NCBI GenBank assembly: GCA_035762005.1
Contig: DASTQA010000051.1
Span: 1 to 64,000 of the forward strand
Direction of reading: 5' to 3'
Origin: JAIBJN01 sp035762005
GTDB taxonomy: Bacteria > Actinomycetota > Thermoleophilia > Gaiellales > Gaiellaceae
DNA length: 64,000 nt
This document shows, one piece after another, positions 1 to 9,413 of this stretch (positions are counted from its first letter, which is position 1; each line of letters begins with the position of its first letter). The translations under genes and the position numbers were made by a program. The notes under the pieces are model-generated. The model was not told the origin of the DNA and ran no database searches. It was given only the letters and a program-made list of their open reading frames with translations.

Positions 1-330
1 TCAGCGAGGAGGACTCGCGAGCGCTGTACGAACGCGACGCCGTTCCGGCATCGGGCGGGATCCTGTGGGGCATCGTGCTCGCCAACCTCCAGCCCGGCCA
101 CCAGGCTGCGTGGGTCGACTACCGAAACGACGACCGTGCTCCGCTGCTCTTCATCTCGCGCAGCGAGGACCATCTCATGCGCCGAATGTCCAGCGGTCGA
201 ACGCGAAGCACTACAAGTCGGACACGGTCACCGAGGTCGAGGAGTTCGAGGGCCGGGCACACCTCCTGCCCGCCCAGGACGGCCGGGAGGAGGTCGCCGA
301 CTACGCACTGGCGTGGCACGCGACCACGCA
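1..330 (+). pseudogene. alpha/beta-hydrolase C-terminal remnant, frameshifted
   Basis: The first codons (from position 3) read as the C-terminal half of an alpha/beta hydrolase: a stretch with WVDYRNDDRAPLLFI and then SEDHLM, where the acidic triad residue is expected. At about position 178 the frame breaks. The continuation PNVQRSNAKHYKSD, then the segment around GRAHLLPAQDG with the catalytic-His region, is read one frame over, from 182. Adding one C after ATG at 177-179 would restore a single frame. Similarity ends near DYALAWH (about 315). The N-terminal part lies outside the window, so I cannot tell a decayed gene from a one-base assembly error. The family call rests on remembered family patterns. 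Confidence 0.6.
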
Positions 331-608
331 CCGGCGTCGAGTCGCGCGTCACGGGACCTGCGGGTCGCACACACCCGCTGGCCCACGACGCCGATCGCGG
401 TCGGCGGTGGCGGCTGCCGACCCGCCCGACGGTTCGACCCCCCGAGCCGGCAGGTACGGCTTCGGGTGCGGGGACGATGTCGCGCACGCTCGCCGGACCG
501 GCGATCGCCGCGGCCGACCTCCCCGATCGACGCGGTCTCCCTCGCCCCCGATCACCACTGCGACGACCTCGGCCCGGGCGAACGTTCGCTTCCGCGTCCC
601 CCAGCTGA
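331..608. other. non-coding stretch, no recognisable gene
   Basis: Between the hydrolase remnant and the end of the cyclase fusion gene, reading frames stay open on both strands only because of the GC content. None gives a recognisable protein. I see no hairpin with a T-tract, no RNA gene and no repeat here. Confidence 0.4.
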
Positions 609-1934
609 TCAGGAGGCCGCATACAGCTCCCACTCGCCCGGGACGCCCTTGAGCTCGTGCGTGCCGCGGCTCGAGAACATGATCCCCGACCCGGCCACGA
701 GGTCCTTGACCGTCCGCGAGGTCAGCACCTCGCCCGGGCCCGCGGCCGCGGCGATCCGGGCGCAGACGTGGACGGCGACGCCGCCGATGTCCTCGCCTCG
801 CGTCTCCACCTCGCCTGTGTGGACGCCGGCGCGCACCTCGAGCTCGAGCGCGACGACAGCCTCGGCGACCGCCTGGGCGCAGCGAACCGCGCGGGCCGGC
901 CCGTCGAAGACGGCGAGGAAGCCGTCCCCGGTCGCCTTGACCTCGCGCCCCTGGTAGCGCTCCAGGTACCGGCGGACGATCTCGTCGTGGCGGTCGAGCG
1001 TCCGCCGCCAGGCTTCGTCGCCGAGCGCCGCCGCAATGTCCGTCGATCCGACGATGTCGGTGAAGAGCACGGTCACGAGCACGCGGTCCGGGACGGCTGC
1101 CGCGGGGACGCCGGTGACGAACTCCTCGACGACGTCGAAGATCGGGTCCGGGTCGGCCCAGATGAGATGGTCGTCCCCGGGCAGCTCGACGTAGCGCGCG
1201 CCCGGAATCTGCTCAGCCATCCACCGGGCGCCGCGCACGTCGGCGGCGCGGTCGCCGGTCCGGTGGACGATGAGCGTCGGGACCGCGATCGTCGGGAGCA
1301 CGGCGCGCACGTCGACGTCGCTGTTCATGCTCGTCAGCGCGGCGGCGGCCGCCGGGCTGGCGCTGGAGCGGAGGAACCGCGCCCACCAGTCGCGGAACTC
1401 GGCGTCGCCGGTCACGCTCGGAGCGAGGACCGGGAGGTGGACGACGCCTCCCCAGCCGGCCCTGATCGCCTGGACGCGCTCGTCCCGCTCCTCGCTCGTC
1501 GGCGCCCACGGGTAGTCGGGGTGCCTCCGCCTGACCGCGAAGCTCCCGTACATGACGAGCCCCTCCGTGCGCTGCGGGTAGGCGGCCGCGAACAGGGCGC
1601 ACATCGGCCCGCCCTCCGAGTGGCCGAAGAGCACCGCACGCTCCGAGCCGGCCGCGTCCATGACGGCGCGGACGTCGTCCATCCGCTGTTCGAGCGTCGG
1701 CAGCCGGTCGACCGGCACGCGGTCGGAGAGGCCCGTGCCACGCTTGTCGAAGTTGACGACACGGCAGAACGAGCCCAGGCGCTCGAGCGAGCGAGCGACG
1801 CGGGGCTGCTCCCAGAGGAGCTCCAGATGGGTGACCCAACCGTGCACGAACACGAGGTCGCGGGGACCCGAGCCGAAGACCTCGTAGGCGATCTGCGTCC
1901 CGTCGCTGTCGGCGTAGCGGACGTCTCGAGCCAT
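609..1934 (-). CDS. alpha/beta hydrolase fused to class III adenylate/guanylate cyclase domain
   Basis: The 441-residue protein has two domains. The N-terminal ~280 residues are an alpha/beta hydrolase with oxyanion region FVHGW, nucleophile elbow GHSEGG, an acidic residue in HRTGD and catalytic His in GDDHLIW. The C-terminal ~160 residues are a class III nucleotidyl cyclase domain with metal-binding Asp in FTDIVGST and the second Asp in KATGDGF. The segment usually containing the transition-state Asn-Arg pair reads VHVCAR, so Arg is kept and the usual Asn is His. This fusion is common in actinobacteria. It probably couples binding or turnover of a small hydrophobic molecule to cNMP synthesis; ligand and product are unknown. 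ATG start at 1934. It is transcribed away from gltB. Confidence 0.85.
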   Translation of the reverse strand: MARDVRYADSDGTQIAYEVFGSGPRDLVFVHGWVTHLELLWEQPRVARSLERLGSFCRVVNFDKRGTGLSDRVPVDRLPTLEQRMDDVRAVMDAAGSERAVLFGHSEGGPMCALFAAAYPQRTEGLVMYGSFAVRRRHPDYPWAPTSEERDERVQAIRAGWGGVVHLPVLAPSVTGDAEFRDWWARFLRSSASPAAAAALTSMNSDVDVRAVLPTIAVPTLIVHRTGDRAADVRGARWMAEQIPGARYVELPGDDHLIWADPDPIFDVVEEFVTGVPAAAVPDRVLVTVLFTDIVGSTDIAAALGDEAWRRTLDRHDEIVRRYLERYQGREVKATGDGFLAVFDGPARAVRCAQAVAEAVVALELEVRAGVHTGEVETRGEDIGGVAVHVCARIAAAAGPGEVLTSRTVKDLVAGSGIMFSSRGTHELKGVPGEWELYAAS

Positions 1935-2020
1935 GCCTCACCTGAGCGCGGGCAGGAGTCGGCGGACGGCTCTCCCCACGCGAGGCCTATCCTGCCCGGT
2001 TTCGCCTCCCGGGGAGCGCC

Positions 2021-2049
2021 TTGACGTCGTCCGGCGACTTCCCTATGGT
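2021..2049 (+). promoter_or_regulatory. sigma-70-type promoter upstream of gltB
   Basis: TTGACG (2021-2026), exactly 17 bp, then TATGGT (2044-2049): a close match to the housekeeping consensus in otherwise GC-rich DNA. Transcription would begin near 2056, giving gltB a leader of about 155 nt. Confidence 0.55.
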
Positions 2050-2059
2050 GCGACGCTCG

Positions 2060-2122
2060 ATGAGCCGCGCGACGACGACATCGCTCCTCCTTCTCGTCTT
2101 TGCGCGCAGCCGTCTGCGCTAG
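2060..2122 (+). CDS. possible 20-residue leader peptide upstream of gltB
   Basis: A short frame opens with ATG only a few bases after the predicted transcription start and reads MSRATTTSLLLLVFARSRLR before TAG. It contains four consecutive Leu codons. Downstream, CCGCCTC (2139-2145) can pair with GAGGCGG (2166-2172), leaving about 40 nt before the gltB GTG. This layout (promoter, near-leaderless small ORF, hairpin, gene) resembles a translation-coupled leader. No T-tract follows the hairpin, so an attenuation mechanism is speculative. The frame may be chance. Confidence 0.25.
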   Translation: MSRATTTSLLLLVFARSRLR

Positions 2123-2213
2123 TCGGCGTCTCTCCTCACCGCCTCCGCCGGCTAGCTGAATCCCAGAGGCGGGGCCCCCGGGCCGATCTTCGATCCAGAG
2201 AGGTGGCCGACAC

Positions 2214-5200
2214 GTGCCCACCGAAGCGACGCTCCTCCACGACCCAGCCGCCGAGCGCGACGCCTGCGGCATCGGCTTCGTCGCCGAGCCGTCCGGCAGC
2301 GCGGCCCGTGCGGTCGTGGACGCGCTGCTCGAGGGCCTCGCCGGCGTTCGGCACCGCGGAGCGACCGCGTCCGACGGGAAGACCGGCGACGGCGCGGGCC
2401 TCCTGCTTCCGCTCCGGCCGCCGCTCGTGCCTGCGGCGGGGCTCGGGCTGGCGATGGTCTTCCTCCGGGAGGAGGGCGCGAGGACGGCGATCGAGGAGGC
2501 GTGCCGCGCCGAGGGGATCGAGCCGGCCGGCTGGCGGCAGGTTCCGGTCGAGCCGTCCGCGCTCGGCGCGGAGGCGCTCGCGAGCGCCCCGCGCATCGAG
2601 CAGCTCGCGCTCGTGCCTCCGCGGGGCGTGAAGGAGCCCGACCTCGAGCAGCGGGCCTACCGCGCCCGGCGGCGGGCCGAGCGCGCCGGGGGAGCCTACG
2701 TCGTCTCCCTCTCCTTCCGCACCGTCACCTACAAGGCGCTCTGCGCCGCCGACCACCTGGCCGACTTCTACGCCGACCTGCGCGATCCGGACCTGGCCGT
2801 CCCCTTCGGGATCTTCCACCAGCGCTTCTCGACGAACACGACCCCGTCCTGGGAGCGGGCGCAGCCCTTCCGGCTCCTGTGCCACAACGGCGAGATCAAC
2901 GCGATCCAGGGGAACCTCAACTGGATGCGGGCCCGCGCCGGGAGGCTCGGCTCGGTGGACGACGACCTTCTCCTGCCGGTGCTGGACGAGTCGGGCTCGG
3001 ACTCCGCCATGCTCGACAACGCCCTCGAGCTCCTCGTTCGCGGCGGCCGCGACGTCCGCCACGCGGTCGCCATGCTCGTCCCCGAGGCGTGGGCGGGGAA
3101 CGCCGAGCTCGACGAGGAGGTACGCGACTTCTACCGCTACCACGCGACCCTCGTCGAGCCCTGGGACGGCCCGGCCGGGCTCGTCTTCACCGACGGGCGC
3201 GTGGTCGGCGCGGCGCTCGACCGCAACGGACTGCGTCCGCTCCGCTACTCGATCGCCGACGGGGGCCTCGTCGTCTGCGCATCCGAGGCCGGCGCGATCG
3301 ACCTCGGGCCGGGGGGCCGCGTCCGCCGCGGGAGGCTCGGCCCGGGGCAGATGCTCGTCGTCGACCCCGCGCTCGGCATCCTCGAGAACGCCGTCGTCAA
3401 GCAGACGCTCGCGCGGCGGCGCCCGTACGGGCGCTGGCTCGCCGAGGGCATCCGCCGGGTCGGGCCGGGCACGCCGGTCGAGGCCCCGGCCGAGGACCTG
3501 ACCGCCCGTCAGGTCGCCGCCGGGTACACGCGCGAGGAGCTCGCGGTCGTCCTGCGGCCTTACGCGGCGCACGGTCACGAGCCCATTTCCTCCATGGGCG
3601 ACGACACCGCCCTCCCGCCGCTGGCCGGGCGATCGCGCCCGCTCGCGAGCTACCTCAGGCAGCGCTTCGCCCAGGTCACGAATCCGCCGATCGACCACCT
3701 CCGGGAGCGGCGCGCGATGTCGCTTCGCACCCTCCTCGGCGCCCGCGCGCCGCTCCTCTCGGAGACTCCCGAGGCGGCGCACGTCATCGAGCTCGAGACC
3801 TTCTTCCTCTTCCCCTCGGCGCTTGCGGACCTCCCCCTCACGCCGCTCGACGCCACCTTCGGGGAGGGTGAGAGCCTCGAGTCGGCGTGCGCCCGCCTCG
3901 CGGAGGGAGCCGAGGCGTCGGTCGCGGCCGGCGCCGGACTCCTGCTGGTGACGGACGCCGGCGCAGAGGCCGGACGGGCGCTCATGCCCTCGCTCCTCGC
4001 GGTCGGCGCGGTCCACCAGCGGCTGGTCGCCGCCGGGCTCCGCACCCGGGCGTCCGTCGTGGTGGCGAGCGACGAGCCCCGCGAGACGCACCACTTCGCG
4101 TGCCTCCTCGGCTACGGCGCGGACGCGATCTGTCCCCGCCTCGCGCTCGAGACCCTCGCGGCCCTCGCCGCCGCGGACAAGGTCGGCGGCGACCGCCCCT
4201 CCCCCGAGGACGCACAGGCCCGCTTCCGGGAGGCGGTCGAGGACGGGGTGCTCAAGGTCATGGCGAAGATGGGGATCTCGGAGCTCGCGAGCTATCGCGG
4301 CGCGCAGCTCTTCGAGGCCATCGGCCTCGCTCGCGACGTGGTCGACCGGTGCCTCGCCGGGACGCCGGCGCCGCTCGGCGGCGTCGGCTTCGCCGAGCTC
4401 GAGCGGGAGGCCCGGGAGCGCCAGCACGCCGCCTTCGGCGCCTCGCCCCGGCTCGAGAACCCCGGCTACGTCAAGTACCGCAAGGGCGGAGAGCCGCACG
4501 CGACCACGCCCGAGGTCGTCGAGGCGCTGCACGAGGTCGGCGCCGCGCACGCGCTCCGGAAGGCGGTCGACGGCGAGGGCTGGCGGCTCTACGAGCGCTT
4601 CGCGACGCTCGTCGACGGGCGGGCTGCGCTCGAGCCGCGCGACCTGCTCGAGCTCGTGCCCGCCGGGCCGAGCGTCCCGCTCGACGAGGTCGAGCCGGTC
4701 GAGTCGATCGTCCGCCGCTTCTCCGGCGGGGCGATGTCCCACGGGGCTCTCTCCGCCGAGGCCCACGAGCTCGTGGCGATCGCGCTCAACCGGCTCGGCG
4801 CCCGCGCCAACACGGGCGAGGGCGGCGAGGATCCGGCCCGCTACCGGACGGAGCGCAACTCGGCCATCAAGCAGGTCGCCTCCGGGCGCTTCGGCGTCAC
4901 GCCGGAGTACGCGGCCTTCGCGGAGGAGCTCCAGATCAAGATCGCCCAGGGCTCGAAGCCCGGCGAGGGCGGACAGCTGCCCGGGCACAAGGTGACGAAC
5001 GAGATCGCCCGCCTGCGCCACACGCAGCCGGGAGTCGCCCTCATCTCCCCGCCGCCGCACCACGACATCTACTCGATCGAGGACCTCGCCCAGCTCGTCT
5101 TCGACCTGCGCCAGGTGAACCCGGCCGCAGCGGTCTCCGTCAAGCTCGTGGCCGAGGCCGGCGTGGGCATCGTCGCGGCCGGCTGCGTGAAGGCGCTCGC

Positions 5201-6566
5201 GGACGTCGTCCACGTCGCAGGCTGCGACGGGGGCACGGGCGCGAGCCCGCTCAGCTCGATCAAGAACGCCGGCTCGCCCTGGGAGCTCGGCCTCGCCGAG
5301 ACCCAGCAGGCGCTCGTCGGGAACGGCCTGCGCGGCCGCGTGCGCCTGCGGGTGGACGGGGGGCTCAAGACCGGCCGTGACGTCCTCGTCGCGGCGCTCC
5401 TCGGCGCGGACGAGGTCAGCTTCGGGACTGCGCTCCTGCTCGCCGAGGGGTGCCTGATGGTGCGGACATGCCACATGGACACCTGTCCCGTCGGCATCGC
5501 GACGCAGCAGGCGGAGCTCCGGGCGAAGTTCGCGGCGACGCCCGAGATGATCGAGGCCTACCTCCGCTTCGTCGCCGAGGACGTCCGCCGCCACCTTGCG
5601 TCTCTCGGCCTGCGCTCCCTCGAGGCGGCGATCGGGCGCGTCGAGTGCCTGCGCCAGCGCCGGACGGGCGATCCTCGCACCGACCTTCTCGACCTCGCGC
5701 CGCTGCTCGGGCGCGCCGGCGACGGCCCGGCCTCCTTCGCCGGCGAGCGGATGCCCCGGGCGGCCGGCTCGGAGCTCGGGGCGCGGCTCGCCGAGGACGC
5801 CCTCCCCATCCTCGAGGAGGCGCGCCTCGTCGAGCTCCGCTACCGGGTCGGCAACGGCGACCGGGCCGTCGGCGCGCGCCTGGGCGGGCTCGTCGCGCGC
5901 GAGCACGGGTCCGCGGCCCCGCCCGGCAGGGTCCGGGTCGAGCTCGAGGGCGTCGCGGGCCAGAGCTTCGGCGCCTTCCTCGCCGCCGGCGCGACGCTCG
6001 CCCTCGTCGGCGAGGCCAACGACTACGTCGGCAAGGGCATGAGCGGCGGGCGCATCGTCATCCGGCCCCCCGAGAACGACGCGGGCGACCCGTGCCTCCT
6101 CGGCAACACCGCGCTCTACGGAGCCACGGGCGGCGAGCTCTACTGCGCCGGGCGCGCCGGCGAGCGCTTCGGCGTCCGGAACTCCGGGGCGATGGCCGTC
6201 GTCGAGGGCACCGGCGACCACCCGTGCGAGTACATGACGAGCGGGACGATCGTGATCCTCGGCGAGCACGGCGGGAACCTCGGCGCCGGCATGACGGGCG
6301 GCGAGGTCTTCGTCTACGACCCCGACGAGCGCCTTCGGCCGCGGCTCAACGACCAGCTCGTCGCCGCCGTCCGGCCCGGCCCGGACGACCTCGTGACCCT
6401 GCGCCGGCTCCTCGAGCGGCACCTCCGCCACACAGGGTCCGCAAGGGCCGCGGCGCTCCTCGACGGCTGGGACGCTGCGGCCGCGCGCTTCGTGCGCGTC
6501 GCTGCGAAGGACGCCGTCGCGAGCCTCCAGAGCGCCTACGAGGGCACCGTCTCCGGCGCGCCCTGA
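2214..6566 (+). CDS. gltB: glutamate synthase large (alpha) subunit
   Basis: The 1450-residue product has the full GltB architecture. A short propeptide precedes the N-terminal nucleophile Cys18 (ERDACGIGF), which releases ammonia from glutamine in the class II amidotransferase domain. Central and FMN-binding synthase domains follow, with SGGAMSHGALS near residue 840. The 3Fe-4S cluster ligands are C-x5-C-x4-C in the segment around TCHMDTCPVGIATQ. A C-terminal GXGXG beta-helix domain is rich in GGxxGAGMTGG. The enzyme makes two glutamates from 2-oxoglutarate plus glutamine. Start is GTG 2214 after AGAGAGGTGG. The beta subunit gltD is not adjacent: the next gene is convergent. Confidence 0.96.
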   Translation: MPTEATLLHDPAAERDACGIGFVAEPSGSAARAVVDALLEGLAGVRHRGATASDGKTGDGAGLLLPLRPPLVPAAGLGLAMVFLREEGARTAIEEACRAEGIEPAGWRQVPVEPSALGAEALASAPRIEQLALVPPRGVKEPDLEQRAYRARRRAERAGGAYVVSLSFRTVTYKALCAADHLADFYADLRDPDLAVPFGIFHQRFSTNTTPSWERAQPFRLLCHNGEINAIQGNLNWMRARAGRLGSVDDDLLLPVLDESGSDSAMLDNALELLVRGGRDVRHAVAMLVPEAWAGNAELDEEVRDFYRYHATLVEPWDGPAGLVFTDGRVVGAALDRNGLRPLRYSIADGGLVVCASEAGAIDLGPGGRVRRGRLGPGQMLVVDPALGILENAVVKQTLARRRPYGRWLAEGIRRVGPGTPVEAPAEDLTARQVAAGYTREELAVVLRPYAAHGHEPISSMGDDTALPPLAGRSRPLASYLRQRFAQVTNPPIDHLRERRAMSLRTLLGARAPLLSETPEAAHVIELETFFLFPSALADLPLTPLDATFGEGESLESACARLAEGAEASVAAGAGLLLVTDAGAEAGRALMPSLLAVGAVHQRLVAAGLRTRASVVVASDEPRETHHFACLLGYGADAICPRLALETLAALAAADKVGGDRPSPEDAQARFREAVEDGVLKVMAKMGISELASYRGAQLFEAIGLARDVVDRCLAGTPAPLGGVGFAELEREARERQHAAFGASPRLENPGYVKYRKGGEPHATTPEVVEALHEVGAAHALRKAVDGEGWRLYERFATLVDGRAALEPRDLLELVPAGPSVPLDEVEPVESIVRRFSGGAMSHGALSAEAHELVAIALNRLGARANTGEGGEDPARYRTERNSAIKQVASGRFGVTPEYAAFAEELQIKIAQGSKPGEGGQLPGHKVTNEIARLRHTQPGVALISPPPHHDIYSIEDLAQLVFDLRQVNPAAAVSVKLVAEAGVGIVAAGCVKALADVVHVAGCDGGTGASPLSSIKNAGSPWELGLAETQQALVGNGLRGRVRLRVDGGLKTGRDVLVAALLGADEVSFGTALLLAEGCLMVRTCHMDTCPVGIATQQAELRAKFAATPEMIEAYLRFVAEDVRRHLASLGLRSLEAAIGRVECLRQRRTGDPRTDLLDLAPLLGRAGDGPASFAGERMPRAAGSELGARLAEDALPILEEARLVELRYRVGNGDRAVGARLGGLVAREHGSAAPPGRVRVELEGVAGQSFGAFLAAGATLALVGEANDYVGKGMSGGRIVIRPPENDAGDPCLLGNTALYGATGGELYCAGRAGERFGVRNSGAMAVVEGTGDHPCEYMTSGTIVILGEHGGNLGAGMTGGEVFVYDPDERLRPRLNDQLVAAVRPGPDDLVTLRRLLERHLRHTGSARAAALLDGWDAAAARFVRVAAKDAVASLQSAYEGTVSGAP

Positions 6567-6599
6567 GCCGGAGCGGGACGGGACGTGCGCCCGGCCGCT

Positions 6600-7382
6600 T
6601 CAGGCATCCCGCCGGACGCGGGCCGGTCCCCAGATGAGGACGTCCTGGCGGGCGGCGAAGTGGAGGAGCGGCGGCGTCCCGGGCAGCTCGACGCCCGCGG
6701 GTGCCATCGTGTTCACGGCGATCTCGGCCTCGGCCGGCTGAAGCGGCCAGGGGGGATGGTGGATCTCGCCGCGGAGCAGCCGGCCCTCGGCGAGCGTGTA
6801 GAGGCAGTAGCGCTCGACGAGGAAGTGCTCGAGCGACCCGTGCTCGGCCTGGACAGGCGCCCCCGTGGCCCCGTAGCGAGCAACGAAGCGGGCCTGCCCG
6901 CCCCGGTCGTCGACCCGCGTGCTCTCGTAGGCGACGGCGCCGTCGGCGCGCACGGTCGACATCTCGGCCCGGTAGTAGGGCAGGTGGTAGTACCACCGCG
7001 CCGCGGCGACGGCGAGCGAGCTGGCGGCGTCGAGCGAGAAGAAGTGGATGCCGGGCTTTCCGCCGGCGGTCACGTACGTTCTCACGTTGAGCTCCGGGAA
7101 CGTCGAGACGACGGGAAGGGGCGGCAGGGGCGCCGGCCGGTGCCCGGTGACGACGAAGGGGGTGAGCCCGATCCAGGCGCGCCCGGCGAACGTGTCGAGC
7201 GCGAGAGGCCTCGGCACGAGCGGCGCGAGGACGGCGGGGTCGAGCGGCCAGTGGGCGAAGAGCAGGGAGCGCCACGTCTGCCCGAGCAGCCAGGGCCGCC
7301 GCGGGAGCGGCCAGGGACGATGTGAGCGGTGCCGAAGCGTCGCCGTCTGGCGAAACGGTTCCGCGATCGCGTCGGGCGGCAT
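6600..7382 (-). CDS. DUF2071 (YqjF-like) family protein
   Basis: The 260-residue protein matches the DUF2071/YqjF pattern: an N-terminal FAHWPLD segment, a central GLTPFVV, then FPELNVRTYV and HFFSLDA, followed by a beta-rich C-terminal half. The family has no established biochemical role, although it shares a fold with acetoacetate decarboxylase-like proteins. There is no signal peptide or membrane segment, so it is likely cytosolic. The ATG at 7382 is the first start giving the family N terminus. It lies just downstream of the cyclase gene ending at 7421 on the same strand and may be cotranscribed with it. Confidence 0.75.
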   Translation of the reverse strand: MPPDAIAEPFRQTATLRHRSHRPWPLPRRPWLLGQTWRSLLFAHWPLDPAVLAPLVPRPLALDTFAGRAWIGLTPFVVTGHRPAPLPPLPVVSTFPELNVRTYVTAGGKPGIHFFSLDAASSLAVAAARWYYHLPYYRAEMSTVRADGAVAYESTRVDDRGGQARFVARYGATGAPVQAEHGSLEHFLVERYCLYTLAEGRLLRGEIHHPPWPLQPAEAEIAVNTMAPAGVELPGTPPLLHFAARQDVLIWGPARVRRDA

Positions 7383-7420
7383 CGGCCGGACTGTACGCGC
7401 GGCGGCGCCCCGCGCCGCCT

Positions 7421-9355
7421 TCAGCGCCAGTCGACGGCGACGAGCTCGACCGGCTCGTCGAACCCCTTGAGCGCCTCTGCGCGGGGCGTCGAGAGGGGGA
7501 GGCGCGTGCCGCCTTCGAGGCTCTCGCGGCTCGCGAGGATCTCGCCGCCTCCTGCGAGCGCGCCGATCCGGGCCGCCATGTGGACGCCCTCGCCGGCGTA
7601 GTCGTGGTCGTCCTTGTGAAAGGCGCCGCCGGTGTGGACGCCGATGCGCACGTCGGGCGCGAGCGGCTCGTGCTCGTCGAGCGCCCGCTGGATCGCGGCG
7701 GCGGCCTCGACCGCCGCCGTCGGCGTGAGGAAGGCGGCGAAGTAGCCGTCCCCCGTCTGCTTGATGACCTCGCCGCCCGCCTGCTCGATGAGCTCGCGGA
7801 GCCTGCGGTCGTGCCAGGTGAGGAGCTTGCGCCACTTCTGCTCGCCGAGGACCTCGACGAGCTTCGTCGAGTCGACGATGTCGGTGAACATGAAGGTCCG
7901 CCGCGTCGAGGACTCGCCGAGGAGCTCGGCGGCGCGCTGCAGGTCGAGGACCGCGCCCAGGCGCTCGAACGTCGCGCGGGCCGCGAGGATCTCCTCCTTC
8001 GCTCCGTCCTCGTCGCCCTCGCCGCGGTAGGCGAGGCCGAGGAGCATCCGGGCCCGCGCCGTCTCGTACGGAGCACCCACCCGGTCCCACGTCTCGCGGG
8101 CGGCGCGTAGCGCGACCGCGGCGCCCTCCCAGTCGTGCTCGGCGAGGGCGATCTGGCCCTGGGCGATGCGGAGGACTCCCTCGAGGGAGGGCGTCCGGCG
8201 CTCGCCCAGGCGATAGCGGTCGGCGATCCGCTCGAGCTCCTCGGCCGCCTCGCGGGCGCGGCGGATCTCCCCGGCCGCGAGGGCGATCTCGACCTCGGCC
8301 GGCAGGCGGCGCGCGCGGCCCAGCGGGTCGAGCGACTCGCCGGCGAGCGCCCGCTTCAGGGCAGTGGAGGCGGATTCCACCTTCCCCTGGGCCAGCCGCA
8401 AGAGGGCGAGGCCGGGCTGCGGGTCGCGCCCGAGCTCGTTCGCCTTCCGGTACGCCTCCTCGGCGGCGGCGAAGTCGCCGCGCCGGCGCCGGATCTCGCC
8501 GATCTCGTAGAACCCGGCCGCGGTCACCCAGCGGTTGTAGTCGTGGAGCTCCTCGCAGGCCTGCACCGCCTGCTCCTCGGCCTCCGGCCACTCGCCTCGC
8601 AGCCGGAGAAGCTCGGCGCGGTGGATGCGGCAGGCACCCGGGAATCCGGTGATGTCGAGGCGGTCGCACCAGCGGTTCGCCGCCTCCGTCCACTCCACCG
8701 CCCGGCCGCAGTCGCCGAGCGCCTGGCAGGAGTCGATCGTGACGCAGTAGACGATGCCGGTGGCGAGCGGCTGCAGCTCGCCGCTCACGGCGGCGGCCGT
8801 CGCCTCGTCGAGCATGGCGAGCCCCTGCTCGACCTCCCCCGTCGCCACGAGCACGGTGCCCTCGAACACGAGCGCCAACGCCACGAGGCTGCGGTCGCCG
8901 AAGCGCTTCCCGAGCTCGCGCGCGCGGGCCAGCTCCCTCCTCGCGGTCTCGAAGTCACCCGTGCTGTACCCGGTGAAGCCGCGGGCGAGCGCCAGGTGGC
9001 CGTGCTCGACGCTCTCGGCTTCGTCCGCGAGGAGCCGCTCGGCGCGCGCGACCCAGCCGGCCGAGACCGACATCGACCCCCTGACGAGGTGGTCCATCCC
9101 GAGCGTGACGGCCACGAGCGCGGCGCGCAGCGGCTCTCCCGTCTCCGCGTACGCCGCGTACGCCCGCTCGCGAAGCGCGAGCGCCTTCTCCAGGCGGCCG
9201 GTCCACCAGGCGGCCTCGGCGAGGGTCTGGAGGTCCTCGGCGCCGAGCCGGCCGTCCCCGTCGGCGCTGCCAAGCAGCTCGTAGGCCTCGCGCCAGGCGT
9301 GCCGCTGCGCGGCTTCGCGGCCGGCTGCGAGCGAGTCGTCGGCGACCTGGGTCAC
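7421..9355 (-). CDS. TPR-like repeat protein with C-terminal class III cyclase domain
   Basis: The 644-residue protein starts with about 450 residues of repeated helical pairs rich in Ala, Glu, Arg and Leu (for example LAEAAWWTGRLEKALALRERA), typical of TPR or AfsR/MalT-type repeats. It ends with a class III nucleotidyl cyclase domain: metal Asp in FTDIVDSTK, second Asp in KQTGDGYF, and VHMAARI with the conserved Arg but His where Asn is usual. No membrane segment is visible. It may be a protein-interaction scaffold with regulated cyclase activity. I place the start at GTG 9355, after which the helical repeats begin; upstream in-frame sequence belongs to a neighbouring decayed gene. It is the second cyclase-domain gene within 9 kb. 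Confidence 0.8.
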   Translation of the reverse strand: MTQVADDSLAAGREAAQRHAWREAYELLGSADGDGRLGAEDLQTLAEAAWWTGRLEKALALRERAYAAYAETGEPLRAALVAVTLGMDHLVRGSMSVSAGWVARAERLLADEAESVEHGHLALARGFTGYSTGDFETARRELARARELGKRFGDRSLVALALVFEGTVLVATGEVEQGLAMLDEATAAAVSGELQPLATGIVYCVTIDSCQALGDCGRAVEWTEAANRWCDRLDITGFPGACRIHRAELLRLRGEWPEAEEQAVQACEELHDYNRWVTAAGFYEIGEIRRRRGDFAAAEEAYRKANELGRDPQPGLALLRLAQGKVESASTALKRALAGESLDPLGRARRLPAEVEIALAAGEIRRAREAAEELERIADRYRLGERRTPSLEGVLRIAQGQIALAEHDWEGAAVALRAARETWDRVGAPYETARARMLLGLAYRGEGDEDGAKEEILAARATFERLGAVLDLQRAAELLGESSTRRTFMFTDIVDSTKLVEVLGEQKWRKLLTWHDRRLRELIEQAGGEVIKQTGDGYFAAFLTPTAAVEAAAAIQRALDEHEPLAPDVRIGVHTGGAFHKDDHDYAGEGVHMAARIGALAGGGEILASRESLEGGTRLPLSTPRAEALKGFDEPVELVAVDWR

Positions 9356-9413
9356 GGGTAGCCAATTGTACGCCTGCGCTGTGGAGGCGAAAGCCTCGCC
9401 CGTTCCCGCACCC

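Noticed and set aside
2136..6431. A 1431-codon open frame on the minus strand opposite gltB
   Set aside because: It is the antisense shadow of a certain gltB. Composition is Arg/Ala/Glu/Asp-rich with no domain pattern; long antisense frames are expected at this GC content.
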